From Xanthocytophaga flava (GTDB taxonomy: Bacteria > Bacteroidota > Bacteroidia > Cytophagales > 172606-1): DNA of 64,000 nt. The position numbers were made by a program, and so were the translations under genes. The stretch is from positions 186,001 through 250,000 of the forward strand of contig JASJOS010000008.1 in NCBI GenBank assembly GCA_030068525.1, read 5' to 3'. Under the pieces are notes generated by a model, which saw nothing but the letters and a program-made list of their open reading frames with translations, did no database searches and was not told where the DNA came from. Shown one piece after another: positions 62,633-64,000 of this stretch (positions are counted from its first letter, which is position 1; the number at the start of each line of letters is the position of its first letter).

Positions 62633-63664
62633 CTATTTGCTTTCAGAAGGTGCTGGTAGCTCTTCTTTTATAGAAACCGGAATTCCCAGATTGGGAGTGC
62701 CGTCTGCATTCCATGTAAATTTCTGCATACGAGGAGATCGTTTTCCTCCACATCCATCACCCGGATTGTCATTAGCATGATAGAGTATCCAATCTTCTTT
62801 TCCATCAGGAGAGGTAAAGAATGAATTATGTGCGGGGCTGTATACCCCATTTGCCTCTGAAGTTGTAAATATAGGTTGAGGATGCTTTTTCCACTGATCT
62901 GGATTGAGTAAATCGTGGCCTTGTAGTTCTAGCAAACCCAGAGAATAGTGATCTGTCCAGCAACCACTAGCAGAGTAGACAATAAATACCTTGTCACCAT
63001 GTTGAAGGAACTGGGGTCCTTCATTTACATATACTTCAGGGCCGCCTTGCCACCTTCTTTCCCACTCAAGGGTAGGGGAGGAGAGCTTTATCCGTTCTCC
63101 TTCCATAGTGTAGGGATTTTTCATCCTGGCTATATAGATATCTTGCTGGCCGTTTTTATCACCTTCCCATCCAGACCAGATCATATATAGCTGATTTTTA
63201 TAGGTGAAAACATCTCCATCAATAGCCCATTTATCAGAAGGAGTGGCAAGTTTGCCTTTAAATTTCCATTCTCCCTGAAAAGGATCTTCTGAACTGTTTT
63301 CTATCACATACATTCGGTGATTATTGTTATCTCCATCATCCGCTGCATAATAAACATACCACTTTCCATTTATGTGGTGTACTTCAGGTGCCCAGAGTTC
63401 TTTTGAATGTTTAGTATTTTGAGGGGGTTGCCAGATAATTTTTGTTTCACCTTGCTTTAGGTTAGCCAGGTTTTTAGTTTTTCGTAATTGTAAACGGTCA
63501 CCTCCGATACTGTTTGAATAGTAGTAATAGCCTTTATAATAAGTGCTATACGGGTCAGCTCCTGAAGGTAGTAAAGGATTGGAAAAGGTTTGTTCCTGAG
63601 CTTTTAGATTAGTCAGGAATGAAAAATAAAATACTGTAGTGATAGCTAGCAAAAAATGTTTCAT
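62633..63664 (-). CDS. glycoside hydrolase family 43, exported
   Basis: 343 aa with a signal peptide (FLLAITTVFYFSFLTNLKAQ). A five-bladed GH43 propeller: general base Asp 37 in PSGADPYSTYYKGYYYYS, then LWAPEVHHINGKWYVYYAAD, WAIDGDVFTYKNQLYMIWSG (pKa-modulating Asp) and GGPEVYVNEGPQFLQ (general acid Glu). Active on arabinan/xylan or galactan side chains; the substrate cannot be fixed. It lies 168 bp from a partial GH30-like gene on the same strand and 110 bp from the M28 gene: an export-rich group. Confidence 0.92.
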   Translation of the reverse strand: MKHFLLAITTVFYFSFLTNLKAQEQTFSNPLLPSGADPYSTYYKGYYYYSNSIGGDRLQLRKTKNLANLKQGETKIIWQPPQNTKHSKELWAPEVHHINGKWYVYYAADDGDNNNHRMYVIENSSEDPFQGEWKFKGKLATPSDKWAIDGDVFTYKNQLYMIWSGWEGDKNGQQDIYIARMKNPYTMEGERIKLSSPTLEWERRWQGGPEVYVNEGPQFLQHGDKVFIVYSASGCWTDHYSLGLLELQGHDLLNPDQWKKHPQPIFTTSEANGVYSPAHNSFFTSPDGKEDWILYHANDNPGDGCGGKRSPRMQKFTWNADGTPNLGIPVSIKEELPAPSESK

Positions 63665-63773
63665 GAAGGAAGTGTTAAAAGTGTCTTCCCAAATTTAAAA
63701 GTTTTTTGCTTTTGAAAAGCGAAGGGGAAAGCAGATTACTTACCTGGCTTTTTTGAAGGGATTTTCAGAATCG

Positions 63774-63811
63774 TTTTTACAAGCCTCTAATATCAATGAG
63801 GCTTGTAAAAA
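63774..63811 (-). terminator. terminator of the GH30-like gene
   Basis: 14-bp perfect stem (63774-63787 with 63798-63811) and a 10-nt loop; the minus-strand end reads into T residues. Confidence 0.8.
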
Positions 63812-63831
63812 CAAAAGCTTGTTCTATTAAT

Positions 63832-64000
63832 CTACATATCACCTATAAGAGTCACAATGGACTTTTTGGGAATTGTAATGGCTTGTCCGGCTGTTATAGT
63901 AGCTAATGGTTTAAGTGTTTCATCCATTCCAGAGCCAGTAAGGTAGGGTTTCCATTTCTGAACACTTCCTCCTTCCGTTTGAGGCAGAATATTCGCATCA
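63832..64000 (-). CDS. C-terminal end of an exported glycoside hydrolase (GH30-like), cut by window edge
   Basis: A minus-strand frame of 56 codons ending at TAG 63832: VQKWKPYLTGSGMDETLKPL, then ATITAGQAITIPKKSIVTLI and GDM. The ITIPxxSIVTLxG ending is typical of the beta-sandwich C-terminus of GH30 and related retaining enzymes. Only the tail is visible, so the family is a suggestion. Confidence 0.5.
   Translation of the reverse strand, partial: DANILPQTEGGSVQKWKPYLTGSGMDETLKPLATITAGQAITIPKKSIVTLIGDM

Overview
The window looks like a member of the Bacteroidota, most likely a gliding or polysaccharide-degrading Cytophagales-type bacterium. Evidence: T9SS-type C-terminal sorting tails on secreted proteins, SprB-like repeats, a SusD remnant, hybrid two-component/AraC regulators, fused single-chain PurL, several glycoside hydrolases (GH29, GH16, GH43 and a GH30-like tail), no clear Shine-Dalgarno sites, and promoter boxes of the TAnnTTTG type.

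Layout. 1-14.5 kb is mostly housekeeping: the end of a LytS-type kinase, two medium-chain dehydrogenases, a DUF92 membrane protein, purL, a probable structured small RNA (about 9.53-9.72 kb), two adjacent SUKH/SMI1-like proteins and a PIF1-like helicase with a C-terminal HRDC domain. 14.7-19.2 kb is a fucosidase locus: GH29 divergent from an AraC regulator, with operator-like repeats between them. It is followed by a hybrid histidine kinase that has lost its whole sensor and phospho-acceptor half; at the break lies a 90-bp inverted copy of part of the AraC gene.

19.2-38.6 kb holds a large cell-surface cluster: a fibronectin-III protein, an SprB-repeat protein with a T9SS tail, an outer-membrane barrel, and a 1353-aa protein with a TANFOR/FN3-like N-terminus whose C-terminus is a recognisable ADP-ribosyltransferase toxin (R-S-E motif). 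A small likely immunity gene follows 4 bp later. After a terminator there is a start-less second copy of the toxin gene's conserved mid-section joined to a different C-terminal tip: a displaced toxin cassette. A 1497-aa uncharacterised secreted protein closes the cluster. I regard this as the most interesting system in the window.

38.6-50 kb is mixed: small regulators and enzymes (Crp/Fnr, DUF1330, HxlR/SDR pair, NTF2-like) and a large secreted PQQ-type sugar dehydrogenase with ricin repeats. Interspersed are gene fossils: IS3 orfA, epoxide hydrolase, SusD, azurin-like cupredoxin, an IS4-type transposase and a second IS3 element.

50.5-60.8 kb carries a complete plasmid-style replication and partition module. 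It has at least 17 iterons in both orientations, inverted half-iterons just before a Rep_3-family initiator gene, and, about 6 kb further on, a very AT-rich segment leading into parA plus a small ribbon-helix-helix partner. Between them sit a Crp/Fnr regulator, an AhpD-like protein, GH16 and small hypothetical genes. The presence of purL on the same molecule means this is a chromid/megaplasmid or a chromosome with an integrated plasmid; the window alone does not decide. 60.9-64 kb returns to exported hydrolases (M28 peptidase, GH43, GH30-like).
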